A DNA stretch of 64,000 bases from an uncultured Pseudomonadales bacterium (GTDB lineage: Bacteria > Pseudomonadota > Gammaproteobacteria > Pseudomonadales > Pseudohongiellaceae), in assembly GCA_943842505.1 (NCBI GenBank), contig CALTDI010000010.1, positions 62,001 through 126,000 on the forward strand, written 5' to 3'. Each line of letters opens with the position of its first letter. Within the stretch, counting starts at the first letter, position 1. The notes under the pieces were generated by a model. It was given only the letters and a program-made list of their open reading frames with translations. It was not told the DNA's origin and did not search any database. Shown in pieces: positions 56,042 through 64,000 of the stretch. The translations under genes were made by a program, and so were the position numbers.

Positions 56042-56813
56042 GAATCTGTTCGATCTAAGCGGCAAGGTGGCACTTATCACCGGCGGCAATAGCGGTATTG
56101 GCTTGGGTTTCGCCGAAGGCGTTGCGAAGCAGGGGGCCGATGTCTGTATCTGGGGTCGCAACGCCGAGAAGAATGCCGCTGTCGTTGAGCAGTTGCGTGA
56201 ATTTGGCACCAGGGTGCATGCTGTTGAATGTGATGTTTCGATAGAAGCTGAGGTCGATAAGTCATTTGCCCAGACACTGGAAATATTTGGGCGGGTGGAC
56301 AGCTGTTTCGCAAATTCGGGAGTCGCTAAATCAGGTCGCTTCGAAGAGTTTTCAACAGAAGACTGGCGTCATGTGATGGACGTCAATCTCGATGGCTTGT
56401 TCTACACATTTCGCTGCGCGGCCGGACATATGAAGCAGCGTGCCGAAGCAGGTGATCCCGGTGGTCGTCTGATCGGCACCTCATCTCTGGGGGCGCTGAT
56501 GGGGATGGCAAGGGTTGAGGCGTATGCGGCGAGCAAGGGAGCTGTAATCTCTATGATGCAGGCATTGGCTGTCGAGTATGCCCGCTATGGTGTGACAGCT
56601 AACTCGATACTGCCTGGGCATATTGAGACAGCGATGACCGAGGACAATTATGCAAATGAGAAATTTGCCAATGCCATATTGCCAAGAATCCCCCTGCGTC
56701 GTTGGGGGGATCGATCCGATTTCGAGGGCATCGCGGTCTATCTAATGAGCGAGGCCAGTCGCTATCACACCGGTGATAGCCTGCTAATCGATGGCGGTTT
56801 CTTTCTCTACTAG
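56034..56813 (+). CDS. SDR family oxidoreductase
   Basis: 259 residues from ATG at 56034 (ATGAGTAA overlaps the ubiX stop; AGGGA lies 10 bases before). TGGNSGIG motif, NSGVAKSGRF and SSLGALMGMARVEAYAASKGAVISMMQ with intact Tyr and Lys. C-terminal GDSLLIDGGFFLY is typical of the FabG-like group. The substrate is not known; cotranscription with ubiX suggests linked expression only. Confidence 0.88.
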   Translation: MSKNLFDLSGKVALITGGNSGIGLGFAEGVAKQGADVCIWGRNAEKNAAVVEQLREFGTRVHAVECDVSIEAEVDKSFAQTLEIFGRVDSCFANSGVAKSGRFEEFSTEDWRHVMDVNLDGLFYTFRCAAGHMKQRAEAGDPGGRLIGTSSLGALMGMARVEAYAASKGAVISMMQALAVEYARYGVTANSILPGHIETAMTEDNYANEKFANAILPRIPLRRWGDRSDFEGIAVYLMSEASRYHTGDSLLIDGGFFLY

Positions 56814-57252
56814 ACGGTCGTTTTTGCTTGCGCTCCTGCGAGTTATCAATAAAAAACGATACTTTTCATCTATTTGTGGTAGAGTGCGGCCACGTTGAGA
56901 TACGGCTGTTTAGCGCTTCTGCGCTGCTTAGCCTCTTTAAGACGGTGCATCATACTTAGATAAGGTCACCTTACTGCGTCAAATCGCAGTCTGCAGACTT
57001 TTATTCAGCGAGTCCATTAGGGCCGTTCTGAAGCAAAAGTCGCCACCTCCCTTCTGGGCGCTCGATTCAATATTCCGAGCAACCACGAGCTAGATATCGA
57101 ATGCACACTCGTGCAACTGAACTATTTTTGAAGTTTTAAGTTCACATACAAATAAACAGAAACCAACTAACTGCCACTGAAAAGTAGAGTAGGCAGAGCG
57201 TATGTGTTTCGCATGCAATATTGCCACGGCAATTTACTAAATGAGAAATTGA
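56814..57252 (+). other. Long intergenic region before rhlE
   Basis: 439 bases without a gene. It holds the hairpin AGCGC-TTCT-GCGCT (56912-56925), the palindromes TAAGGT-C-ACCTTA (56961-56973) and AGTCTGCAGACT (56988-56999), and a weak -10-like TAGAGT at 56880. Long leaders are known before cold-regulated helicase genes, so a structured 5' untranslated region is possible but not proven. Confidence 0.35.
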
Positions 57253-58533
57253 ATGACATTTAACACACTCGGATTATCCGACACATTATTACAAGCTGTG
57301 CAGCAAACCGGCTACACAACACCAACACCTATTCAGGAAAAAGCGATTCCTGAAATCCTGAAGGGCAGAGACGTAATGGCAGCCGCCCAGACCGGCACCG
57401 GCAAGACTGCAGGCTTCACGCTTCCCTTATTACAGCTGTTAGGCGGACGACCTAACCGCAACAGAAATAGCTTTCGTGCTCTTATCTTAACGCCTACAAG
57501 GGAGCTGGCGGCCCAGATCGAAGACAGCATTCAGACCTATGGCAACAATGAACAACTTAGGTATGGCGTCGTCTTTGGCGGCGTAAATATCAACCCTCAG
57601 AAGAAGACCCTCAACCGTGGTCTCGATATTCTGGTAGCCACACCTGGCCGATTGCTAGACCTATACCAGCAGAAGTGCATCGACTTTCGGGATGTTGAAG
57701 TATTGATTCTCGATGAGGCTGATCGAATGCTGGATATGGGATTTATTCGCGATATACGCAAGATAATCGCGCTGCTGCCAAAGAACAGGCAGAATTTGAT
57801 GTTCTCTGCGACATTCTCAGATGATATCCGCTCCTTGGCTAAGACGATTTGCAGAGATCCTGTCGAGATCGACGTGGCCCCCAGGAACTCTACCGTTGAG
57901 GCGATCTCTCAGAAAGTGTATTACGTGGAGAAAGCCAATAAACCGAATCTCTTGGTCGAGATGATGTCGGCGAGCACCGATCAAACATTGGTGTTCAGTC
58001 GAACAAAGCATGGTGCAAACAATCTGGCCAAGCGACTTAATAAAGAAAATATCAAAGCCGCGGCAATTCACGGCAATAAGTCTCAGGCGCAGCGTACAAA
58101 GGCGCTGTATGACTTTAAGCAAGGCGGAGTACAGGTCTTGGTAGCGACTGATATTGCCGCCCGCGGTATCGATATCGAGCAACTCGCGAGAGTTGTTAAC
58201 TTCGACCTTCCTCACGTCCCCGAGGATTATGTGCATCGTATTGGCAGAACTGGAAGAGCCGGAGCCACCGGGCTGGCAATCTCACTAGTTAGCGGCGACG
58301 AGGGCAAGCAGCTGCGGGACATAGAACGCCTGATAAAGTTTTCAATTCCCAAAGGCTCAAGCGAAGAATATCAGTTCGCTCTGTCGAATCCCGCTCCGGC
58401 CAGCAAGAACAGTGAAGTCCCCTCGGGCTCGCGTCGGCCCCGGCGGCACGGTGGCGCAGCTGCTGGCAAGCCAGCTCATAAAGGTGCTGCCAGTGGAAAG
58501 TGGAAGCAATCGAGGTCCAGGGCGGCGGCTTAG
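57253..58533 (+). CDS. rhlE: DEAD-box RNA helicase, RhlE type
   Basis: 426 residues. Q-motif GYTTPTPIQEKAIP, motif I AAQTGTGKT, Ia PTRELAAQ, II LDEADRMLDMGF, III SAT, V ATDIAARGIDIEQL and VI HRIGRTGRAG are intact. The basic C-terminal tail (SRRPRRHGGAAAGKPAHKGAASGKWKQSRSR) binds RNA. It unwinds RNA in ribosome assembly or mRNA decay, often needed in the cold. A long leader lies before it. Confidence 0.93.
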   Translation: MTFNTLGLSDTLLQAVQQTGYTTPTPIQEKAIPEILKGRDVMAAAQTGTGKTAGFTLPLLQLLGGRPNRNRNSFRALILTPTRELAAQIEDSIQTYGNNEQLRYGVVFGGVNINPQKKTLNRGLDILVATPGRLLDLYQQKCIDFRDVEVLILDEADRMLDMGFIRDIRKIIALLPKNRQNLMFSATFSDDIRSLAKTICRDPVEIDVAPRNSTVEAISQKVYYVEKANKPNLLVEMMSASTDQTLVFSRTKHGANNLAKRLNKENIKAAAIHGNKSQAQRTKALYDFKQGGVQVLVATDIAARGIDIEQLARVVNFDLPHVPEDYVHRIGRTGRAGATGLAISLVSGDEGKQLRDIERLIKFSIPKGSSEEYQFALSNPAPASKNSEVPSGSRRPRRHGGAAAGKPAHKGAASGKWKQSRSRAAA

Positions 58534-58736
58534 GCCTGAGCGTTCTTCGTGGGATAATTCTGCAGACAGGGTGCGGCAATATTTGACCTGGTAATAGCTT
58601 GGCTAGGTCTGGGTAAATTTCGCTGCTCGGTTGCGGAATTATGTCTCAATTTAGCCTCCCTAGACTTGACTGGTAGGGCTGTCGATGACACTGTTAGCGT
58701 ACTTTAAATACTCTACTATTCTTATGTGAGGATGTC

Positions 58737-58958
58737 ATGCTTACACAAGGTACAGGCTTCGCCAGATAGTCAAAGTCACTCTGCTGGATTGTTGCAACAA
58801 TCTGGTTGGTTCTCTCCATTCTCGCGTTCACCGGTGGTGGTGAGAGTGCCACCATAAATGGCTTCTTATGGCTGGCAGGTGCAATAGCTTTTGCAGTTTC
58901 CGGAGTTTTTATTTCGAGATCTCCCGACTCTTCCAATGCCGATACGGCAGAGGACTAG
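58737..58958 (+). pseudogene. Possible small two-helix protein with an in-frame TAG
   Basis: From ATG at 58737 (GAGGATGTC before it) the frame reads MLTQGTGFAR, then TAG at 58767, then SKSLCWIVATIWLVLSILAFTGGGESATINGFLWLAGAIAFAVSGVFISRSPDSSNADTAED and TAG. The part after the stop has two clean hydrophobic helices (about 58788-58828 and 58860-58920) and a polar tail, as in a real small membrane protein. Either the TAG inactivated it or translation starts inside (TTG at 58806). The rest of the 58534-59081 gap shows nothing else. Confidence 0.35.
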
Positions 58959-59081
58959 CTGAGAAGCAGGGAAGTGTAGCTATAAGATTAGGCTAACTTC
59001 TCACTCCTTAACGCAGCTGTTCGTAGTTTTACGTATAGCTGTCGTTCCGAGATTTAGTGCCCGTTTATTTACGCGGCATCA

Positions 59082-59612
59082 TCACCGGTTAGCGATGGCC
59101 TGTTCGTCTAGCGCCGAGCTAATGGCCTCAATCCTATCTTCAAGCTGCCTGCTCCGAGCGATACCAAGTGCTTCCAGTAGCCTGTCGATATTCTTCTCAA
59201 TGTCCTTATCGATGTCCTTGCGTTTCGATTTCCGCTGTTCCGTGCTGCTAAATGTCGAGGCGATACTCGCGAGTCGCTCCTGCTGATACTTTTCCGCAGC
59301 CAACTCCTCGGTTTTTATGCCAGCGCGTACTAGTTGAAATTGTTCGTTGTTATCCGCGTTTAGCTTCATCCAGTGACGAGCGTCTCTAAGCGGCTGCACA
59401 ACATGGCGGCGCCATTCGGCAGAGAAGTTTATGGCCTGCCGTAGGCGCTCGGTGTCGATTACTCCGAAGTTGGATCCATGCCAATAGCAAAATAGAAGCA
59501 AGTTCACATCGAGCTGATATTCTTCCTGCAACGCCAGACAGGCAGCAGCGACTCCCTCACTATCATAGAGTTCCAAGGAAAACTTCCAAAAATTCTGCGG
59601 TTTGTTTGGCAT
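59082..59612 (-). CDS. TIGR02444 family protein
   Basis: 176 residues. NFWKFSLELYDSEGVAAACLALQEEYQLDVNLLLFCYWHG and AINFSAEWRRHVVQPLRDARHWMK are the conserved parts of TIGR02444 (DUF2390), a helical cytoplasmic protein of unknown role in gammaproteobacteria. The end is rich in Lys, Asp and Glu. It faces mpl across a 96-base gap. Confidence 0.85.
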   Translation of the reverse strand: MPNKPQNFWKFSLELYDSEGVAAACLALQEEYQLDVNLLLFCYWHGSNFGVIDTERLRQAINFSAEWRRHVVQPLRDARHWMKLNADNNEQFQLVRAGIKTEELAAEKYQQERLASIASTFSSTEQRKSKRKDIDKDIEKNIDRLLEALGIARSRQLEDRIEAISSALDEQAIANR

Positions 59613-59708
59613 TATTCGTTTCTAGACAGGCTTTGTGCTCCTATGCTACCGGAGTTTTGTGCTATAAACAGCACTGGAAATAAACAAGCGCAAACCCGCG
59701 AGTAAGCA

Positions 59709-61160
59709 ATGCACGTTCATATTCTAGGTATCTGTGGCACCTTCATGGGTAGCCTGGCCATCATTGCCAAACAGCTCGGCTATCGTGTTAGTGGTAGCGA
59801 TGCCAACGTCTACCCACCGATGAGCACCCAATTGGAAGAATTGGGTATAGAGCTTATGGAGGGATTTAGGCCGGAACACCTCTACCCCGAGCCAGACCTA
59901 GTTATAATCGGCAATGCACTTTCCCGCGGTAACCCGGCAGTTGAGCACGTATTGAACGAGGGGCTGAACTACACGTCGGGTCCACAGTGGTTGTCACAGT
60001 ATGTGCTCCATGACAGGTGGGTATTGGGTGTGGCCGGCACCCATGGCAAGACTAGTACTAGCGCCATGCTAACCTGGATACTCGAGTATGCCGGTATGAA
60101 GCCGGGCTATCTGATCGGCGGGGTAACCAATAACCTGCCCCGGTCAGCGGATATAGGCGATTCAGCCTTCTTCGTAGTTGAGGCCGACGAATACGATAGT
60201 GCCTTCTTTGATAAACGCTCCAAATTTGTCCACTACGCGCCAAATACGGCCATCCTGAATAATCTCGAATTCGATCACGCTGATATCTTCGATAATCTGG
60301 AAGCCATCGAAAGGCAGTTTCATCACCTCGTTCGCACGGTACCGGGCAACGGTTTGCTAATCGTTCCCCATGGTGAAGCTGCTATCGAAGCAGTTCTTAG
60401 GATGGGTTGTTGGACCCCTAGACAGCAGTTCGGTATTGCTGTGCCAGAGGAGGTGTGCAAAAAGTTAGCCGCCAATGGTGGCATGTTCTGGAATGCTAAA
60501 CTTATCAACGGCCAAGGCTCAGAGTTTGAAATAACTAAATATGGTCAGGGCACCAAGGGAGACGTCGTAAGTCGCTCAGTAGTCGAGTGGGATGTGACTG
60601 GCGTGCACAATGTGAAGAATGCTATGGCTGCTATAGCCGCGGCTCATCACGTTGGAATAGATGTTGGCACAGCGATAGAGGGGCTTGGGCAATACAAAGG
60701 TGTTAAGCGGCGCATGGAGCTGCGTGGTGAAGTGGAGGGCGTCAAAGTCTTTGATGACTTTGCCCATCACCCTACCGCAATCGCGACTACGCTACAGGGC
60801 ATCTACATGAAATTGAAATCCGAACCGGGCCCCTCGCGCCTGATAGCTATCATTGAGCCTCGCTCCAACACGATGAAGCTGGGTATTCATCAACAACACT
60901 TGGTCGACGCTTGTCAGAAGGCGGATATGGTGATCTGGCAGAAGCCCGAAAAGAGCGGCCTGGATTTCAATGCCCTGGTCGCCGATAGCAAGGTGCCAGG
61001 ATATGCGTTTTCTACGACGTATGAGATAGTTGCCTTCATGGAGGAGAATGCCATAGCGGGTGATAATATCGTTGTGATGAGTAACGGCAGTTTCGACGGT
61101 ATCCATGAGAAATTACTGCTCGCTCTAGATCACAGCCCGGCTGGCGCTCCTAGCTACTGA
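59709..61160 (+). CDS. mpl: UDP-MurNAc:L-Ala-D-Glu-mDAP ligase
   Basis: 483 residues. It joins recycled tripeptide to UDP-MurNAc in peptidoglycan recycling. MHVHILGICGTFMGSLAIIAKQLGYRVSGSD is the Mpl start; the ATP site GVAGTHGKTSTSAML is near 107-121, EADEYDSAFFDKRSKF near 160, and FDDFAHHPTAIATTL and EPRSNTMKLG are C-terminal. It precedes the Lon-domain gene by 8 bases. Confidence 0.96.
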   Translation: MHVHILGICGTFMGSLAIIAKQLGYRVSGSDANVYPPMSTQLEELGIELMEGFRPEHLYPEPDLVIIGNALSRGNPAVEHVLNEGLNYTSGPQWLSQYVLHDRWVLGVAGTHGKTSTSAMLTWILEYAGMKPGYLIGGVTNNLPRSADIGDSAFFVVEADEYDSAFFDKRSKFVHYAPNTAILNNLEFDHADIFDNLEAIERQFHHLVRTVPGNGLLIVPHGEAAIEAVLRMGCWTPRQQFGIAVPEEVCKKLAANGGMFWNAKLINGQGSEFEITKYGQGTKGDVVSRSVVEWDVTGVHNVKNAMAAIAAAHHVGIDVGTAIEGLGQYKGVKRRMELRGEVEGVKVFDDFAHHPTAIATTLQGIYMKLKSEPGPSRLIAIIEPRSNTMKLGIHQQHLVDACQKADMVIWQKPEKSGLDFNALVADSKVPGYAFSTTYEIVAFMEENAIAGDNIVVMSNGSFDGIHEKLLLALDHSPAGAPSY

Positions 61161-61168
61161 GCTAATTC

Positions 61169-61783
61169 ATGAGTGATCTCCAAGAAATTCCTCTATTTCC
61201 GCTGCAATTGGTTCTATTTCCAGGCGGCAGGTTGGACCTGCAGATATACGAGCGTCGCTACATAGATCTGGTAACTCACTGCATGCGCACGCAGACGGGC
61301 TTTGGCGTCTGCCTGTTAAAGCAGGGGTTGGAAACTGCCGCAGCGGGCACTTCGCAGACAATGCATCGCACAGGCACCTATGCGAATATCATTGATTGGG
61401 ATCAACTGCCAAATGGGCTGCTTGGTATTACAGGAGAGGGCAGTGCCAAGTTCAACATCGAGGAATGCTGGCAGGCGCCCAGCGATGTGCTAACGGCCAA
61501 AGTTACTTTCAGTGAGAAGGATAGCGTTGGGAAAGAGCCTATTCCAATTGATGACGATTACACCGCTCTTGCACAACTATTGCAGAACCTGGAGAGTCAC
61601 CCCCTTCTAGAACAACAGAACCTGATCATCGACTATGACAATCTTTGGGACCTCGGTTGGCGTCTGGCGGAACTTATTCCCATAGAGAATGAAAAGAGGC
61701 AGCAGCTGTTGGAGATTGATGATCCCTGGGAGCGTATCGAAAATATCGAACAACTCGTCTCAGAACTTGCCAATGAGTCGTAG
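61169..61783 (+). CDS. Lon N-terminal (substrate-binding) domain protein
   Basis: 204 residues. LQEIPLFPLQLVLFPGGRLDLQIYERRYIDLVTHCMRTQTGFGVCLLKQG is the LON substrate-binding domain without the AAA+ or protease part, a common stand-alone protein in gammaproteobacteria. The exact role is not known. It starts just after mpl and is probably cotranscribed. Confidence 0.88.
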   Translation: MSDLQEIPLFPLQLVLFPGGRLDLQIYERRYIDLVTHCMRTQTGFGVCLLKQGLETAAAGTSQTMHRTGTYANIIDWDQLPNGLLGITGEGSAKFNIEECWQAPSDVLTAKVTFSEKDSVGKEPIPIDDDYTALAQLLQNLESHPLLEQQNLIIDYDNLWDLGWRLAELIPIENEKRQQLLEIDDPWERIENIEQLVSELANES

Positions 61784-61857
61784 CCGCGAGAGCGCTTACA
61801 GTATGAGTCTGCTGGGTTTTAAAAACAAAGTAACATCGCTTACTAGAGGCGCTGACT

Positions 61858-62073
61858 ATGTTGTCTAATCTAATCAATACCTCAGGCTGGACACATGAAC
61901 AATGGCTTGCGGCCTGTATTTTGGCGTTTGCAGTGTTGTCCATCGCCGTCGTAATGCATCGCCTGCTCAAGCTATTTCGAATGACTAAAAAATCAAGTTA
62001 TCAACCGAATCTGCGGCCACTCAGAAGGCGGCGACTGCAGGCCGCCGATAAGTCGGAACAGCAAGATGAATAA
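61858..62073 (+). CDS. Small single-helix membrane protein
   Basis: 71 residues. HEQWLAACILAFAVLSIAVVMHRLLKLF is one hydrophobic helix followed by a basic tail (KKSSYQPNLRPLRRRRLQAADKSEQQDE) that would face the cytoplasm. Its stop overlaps the start of the protease gene by 8 bases, which supports its being real. The function is unknown. Confidence 0.6.
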   Translation: MLSNLINTSGWTHEQWLAACILAFAVLSIAVVMHRLLKLFRMTKKSSYQPNLRPLRRRRLQAADKSEQQDE

Positions 62074-62896
62074 GCCTCGTTCTATAAACGCTAAGTCTCT
62101 CGCTTATTGCCTGCTGCTTAGTCTGGTCATCCCCAGCAGCTGGGCAATAATTATTCGCCACGATGTAGGGCCTGCGCGCTATGAGGTCCCGCCAAGCCGT
62201 TACCCCTCCGTATTTTTCATGGAACGTCAGGGCAATCGAAAAGTCTGCGCTGCAACTGTAATTCATAGGCAGTGGGCGTTGACGGCGGCGCATTGTGTAG
62301 AGCAGACGCTGCTTGGCAACACCTTAGCCAACGACCGCGACTTCGCCGTGGTCGTTGCAGGGCAAGACCGGCAGATAGATGCGGTTATCATCCATCCGGA
62401 TTTCGATATGAGTGACGCTGCGGATGTGGATCTCGCCCTACTGCGATTCAAAGAGTCATCGGCAACGCCGAGAGTGATGCCAATACGCCTGCAGGAATTG
62501 GAGAGTGGCTCGACAGTGAGTCTGCTAGGCTGGGGTTACTTTGGTCTGGGGACGACGGGCCGGCAATATAACGATGGCAGCCTGCGTCTCGCTATGAATC
62601 GCGTCACCGATGTGAATCGGCGATTTCGCATTGAGTTCGATGACCCTAGGGATTCTGCCAGTCTGGCTTTGCCTTTGGAGGGTGTGCCGGGCTTGGGTGA
62701 TAGCGGGGGGCCGGCACTGTTCGACAACGGAAATGGTCTCTTCCTCGTAGGAATCACAGTGGGTGAGGTAGAGGGAGACGATTTTTCGGAGGAAACTCAG
62801 GGAAAATACGGGGCCATTGCAGTTTACGAAAGTATCGCTGTGCATATAGACTGGATCGAAACTGTCATAGGCAGTCCGGCACCATTCGATAGCTAG
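62066..62896 (+). CDS. Trypsin-like serine protease (S1)
   Basis: 276 residues with a signal peptide (to about PSSWA). The triad is His in ALTAAHCVEQ, Asp in DVDLALLRF and Ser in GLGDSGGPALF. It should be secreted or periplasmic; no PDZ domain and no propeptide of note. With the upstream small membrane protein it forms a tight pair. Confidence 0.9.
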   Translation: MNKPRSINAKSLAYCLLLSLVIPSSWAIIIRHDVGPARYEVPPSRYPSVFFMERQGNRKVCAATVIHRQWALTAAHCVEQTLLGNTLANDRDFAVVVAGQDRQIDAVIIHPDFDMSDAADVDLALLRFKESSATPRVMPIRLQELESGSTVSLLGWGYFGLGTTGRQYNDGSLRLAMNRVTDVNRRFRIEFDDPRDSASLALPLEGVPGLGDSGGPALFDNGNGLFLVGITVGEVEGDDFSEETQGKYGAIAVYESIAVHIDWIETVIGSPAPFDS

Positions 62897-62968
62897 TCAC
62901 GCCAACGCATTACTGACAATTTAGAACAATTGCTGATTCGATTCAGTTACTGAGAGGCAGGGACAATA

Positions 62969-63706
62969 ATGATCAAAAAAATTCTAATCTCCGTGGTATT
63001 TCTTCTGTTGATAGTGGTTGGTGGAGTGTACTTCTATTTCGATGCGCTGGTTAAGAGCGGCGTCGAAGTCGCGGGCTCCAGTGTGTTAGGGACGGCAGTT
63101 ACCGTGGAGGGTGTGTCGATATCGCCCCTCAATGGGCAGGGTGATATCTCGGGGCTGCGCGTCGAAAACCCGGAGGGTTACAATTCACAGTATGCGTTCG
63201 AGCTAGACTCGGTCTCCGTGAGCATCAATATGGGCTCGGTGTTCAGCGATGTTCTGGAGATAGATTCGATCACCATCGTGCAGCCAACGATCACCTATGA
63301 GACGAAGATTACTACCGACAATATCCGCGCCCTGCTCGCCAATCTTCCTGAGAGTGGTGCTGCTTCCAGCGGTTCGGCAGAATCGGGTGAGGATAGTCAG
63401 CAGCTTGTCATTCATGAACTACGTATCCTGGATTCGCAGCTCAACCTTGTTGCCGCGGTTGTCACGGCGCCCATTGTCCTGACAGATATCGAGATACGCG
63501 ATATCGGTGGTGAGGGAGGATCGACCAGTGCGGTGAATGCGGTGCGTGTTGTACTTGCAGAGCTGAGTCGCTCGATTCTCAATTCCGATCTACCTAGCCT
63601 GGACTTGTTAAGAGAGTCTGTGGAAGAGCGAATAGAGGATGGGGCGCAGAAAGTCGAAGAGGCGGTCGAAGATTTGGGCGGCAGGCTGCGCGGCCTCCTG
63701 AACTAA
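62969..63706 (+). CDS. AsmA-like exported/anchored protein
   Basis: 245 residues. An N-terminal helix (ILISVVFLLLIVVGGVYFYFDAL) is followed by an AsmA-like start, GVEVAGSSVLGTAVTVEGVSISPLNGQGDISGLRVENPEGY, and DSVSVSINMGSVFSDVLEIDSITIVQPTITYE. The C-terminal part is helical and acidic (ESVEERIEDGAQKVEEAVEDLGGRLRG). AsmA-family proteins are linked to lipid transport in the envelope; this is a small relative. Confidence 0.75.
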   Translation: MIKKILISVVFLLLIVVGGVYFYFDALVKSGVEVAGSSVLGTAVTVEGVSISPLNGQGDISGLRVENPEGYNSQYAFELDSVSVSINMGSVFSDVLEIDSITIVQPTITYETKITTDNIRALLANLPESGAASSGSAESGEDSQQLVIHELRILDSQLNLVAAVVTAPIVLTDIEIRDIGGEGGSTSAVNAVRVVLAELSRSILNSDLPSLDLLRESVEERIEDGAQKVEEAVEDLGGRLRGLLN

Positions 63707-63731
63707 GGTTCCCGACCCTATTCGGGTCTCG

Positions 63732-63764
63732 CAGGCGTCTGGGAATTGCTCTACTCGACGCCTG
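63732..63764. repeat. Inverted repeat CAGGCGTC-N17-GACGCCTG
   Basis: Perfect 8-base arms that span the stop codon of the minus-strand gene, between two convergent genes. There is no U-tract on either side. It may end or protect either transcript. Confidence 0.45.
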
Positions 63765-64000
63765 TTGTGGCGCAGTTGTTTCTCTCGCTGGGCAGGAATC
63801 GGTCGGTTCTGCCGCTGATACGGTAGGCAGTCAAGCCTACCCATTCTCTGAGGGCAGTTCGAAGTTCCGAGAGATTATCGCTGAAAGAGAAATCGATGCG
63901 TAGCAGATTCCCCTTCTGCGAGTAGTGATCGACCGGATAGGCCTGCACTATCCAACCCTCCTGACAGAATACCCCAATCGATCTAGGCATATGAAATGCG
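63751..64000 (-). CDS. YdcF/ElyC-family (DUF218) protein, C-terminal part
   Basis: The minus-strand frame is open to the window edge and ends with stop at 63751. Its start (FHMPRSIGVFCQEGWIVQAYPVDH) and end (LREWVGLTAYRISGRTD) match the C-terminal blocks HMPR and EWxGLxxYRxxG of the DUF218 family. The track's Met at 63990 is internal. Such proteins act in envelope polysaccharide homeostasis. Most of the gene lies beyond the window. Confidence 0.75.
   Translation of the reverse strand, partial: AFHMPRSIGVFCQEGWIVQAYPVDHYSQKGNLLRIDFSFSDNLSELRTALREWVGLTAYRISGRTDRFLPSERNNCATTGVE

Overview
The window reads as a chromosomal segment of a marine-type gammaproteobacterium. The evidence is fabA-fabB for unsaturated fatty acids, the aroQ-accB-accC-prmA order known from pseudomonads and relatives, tesA divergent from ybbA-ybbP, mpl, pdxH/pdxJ, and many acyl-CoA and exported-hydrolase genes typical of the Cellvibrionales/OM60 type. 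The genus cannot be told from the sequence alone. No phage, insertion sequence or CRISPR array was seen, and coding density is high.

Layout: 1-5.7 kb (minus) holds prmA, accC, accB, aroQ, a lone DsbD alpha domain, fabB and fabA, a lipid-precursor block. 5.8-12.4 kb holds manC, galU and a phosphomannomutase-type gene, then small genes and pgi, which together supply GDP-mannose and UDP-glucose. 12.4-14.6 kb has a fatty-acid-hydroxylase-like membrane protein and a surface-type acyltransferase. 14.6-15.2 kb is the most unusual stretch: a tRNA-Thr gene behind a stable-RNA promoter, whose 3' part is repeated in tandem about three more times. 15.3-23.7 kb has long-form PurC, a lipoprotein peptidase, an exported protein of unknown function, an AGCS symporter, a SnoaL-like pseudogene and an OPA-type transporter. 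24-39.7 kb is an accessory catabolic region: enoyl-CoA hydratase, alpha-methylacyl-CoA racemase, SDRs, thiolase, acyl-CoA dehydrogenase, acyl-CoA ligase, haloalkane dehalogenase, HCCA-isomerase-like protein and thioesterase, with a formylglycine-generating enzyme homologue and a second copy of the exported unknown family. 40-64 kb returns to general functions: sirtuin, Bcp, PdxJ, TesA/YbbAP, PdxH, PPi-dependent phosphofructokinase, UbiX, RhlE, Mpl, a Lon-N-domain protein, a trypsin-like protease, an AsmA-like protein and the C-terminus of a YdcF-family protein.

The clearest functional units are fabAB, accBC with aroQ and prmA, manC-galU-manB, the convergent/divergent beta-oxidation-like cluster at 26.5-31 kb, ybbAP, and ubiX-SDR. 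Regulatory signals that can be read directly are a tRNA promoter with a GC-rich discriminator, a TGTGA-N6-TCACA box placed at about -40 of a TATAAT promoter, and several perfect palindromes between divergent genes. Assignments come from motif reading only; no database search was possible.
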